NCBI RefSeq assembly: GCF_037080055.1
Contig: NZ_JBAOJI010000002.1
Location: 372,001-436,000, forward strand
Length of the DNA: 64,000 nucleotides
Direction: 5' to 3'
DNA from: Halovenus sp037080055
Lineage (GTDB): Archaea > Halobacteriota > Halobacteria > Halobacteriales > Haloarculaceae
A model generated the notes under the pieces. It was not told the DNA's origin, made no database searches, and saw nothing but the letters and a program-made list of their open reading frames with translations. The translations under genes and the position numbers were made by a program. Positions 63,961 to 64,000 of this stretch are shown here, piece after piece (within the stretch, counting starts at the first letter, position 1; every line of letters starts with the position of its first letter).

Positions 63961-64000
63961 AGCGGGGCTGGTCCCGGGATCGGATATAAACCGTCGGGGT

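Overview
The window is chromosomal DNA of a halophilic archaeon (class Halobacteria). It is GC-rich, its predicted proteins are strongly acidic, and many genes start within a few bases of where a TATA box would place the transcript start. The gene set is archaeal: large replication factor C subunit, thermosome, Trm1, D-aminoacyl-tRNA deacylase, beta-CASP RNase, type IV pilins and Tat lipoproteins. Genus cannot be fixed from the sequence alone. No rRNA, CRISPR array or replication-initiator gene is visible.

Layout. 1-16.7 kb: end of proS, a TRAM protein, an amidase, a thioesterase, acyl-CoA synthetase, a BtrH-like protein, a 7TM histidine kinase, acyl-CoA dehydrogenase, a cation exchanger, katG, two tandem NosL-like lipoproteins and a bacterial-type leuS. 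16.8-22.5 kb: a decayed sulfatase gene and a branched-chain amino acid ABC transporter (livHMGF, with the binding protein facing the operon). 22.7-36 kb: tRNA quality control (dtdA), a CMP-kinase-like protein, a 67-bp tandem repeat, an M29 aminopeptidase, membrane proteins, trm1, malic enzyme, a half-size CtaA, rfcL and mdh. 36-46 kb is the most accessory part: two tandem pilins, tRNA-Pro, two divergent rhodaneses, palindrome-rich spacers, two DUF192 paralogues flanking tRNA-Val with a duplicated tRNA tail, and an IS1341-type tnpB element. 46-64 kb: citrate synthase, an AstE/ASPA-like deacylase, a beta-CASP nuclease, a sugar epimerase, carotenoid oxygenase, ferredoxin, an MFS transporter, a thermosome subunit, a surface protein with a C-terminal sorting-like tail, PEP carboxylase and a MinD-like ATPase with a coupled partner.

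How the genes work together. Malate dehydrogenase, malic enzyme, citrate synthase and PEP carboxylase lie within 32 kb and cover the C4/C2 node of central carbon metabolism, but they are separate transcription units. Acyl-CoA synthetase, acyl-CoA dehydrogenase and a thioesterase suggest fatty or organic acid use. The liv genes and the amino/peptide hydrolases fit growth on amino acids.

The least explained material is not protein coding. Four spacers (about 24.8, 37.7, 39.9 and 42.6-43.0 kb) are packed with perfect hairpins. One class has 8-9 bp stems and 3-nt loops. Another has variable stems around a conserved GAGYG..AGYGA loop. These and the tRNA-Val tail duplication are the main leads for something undescribed.
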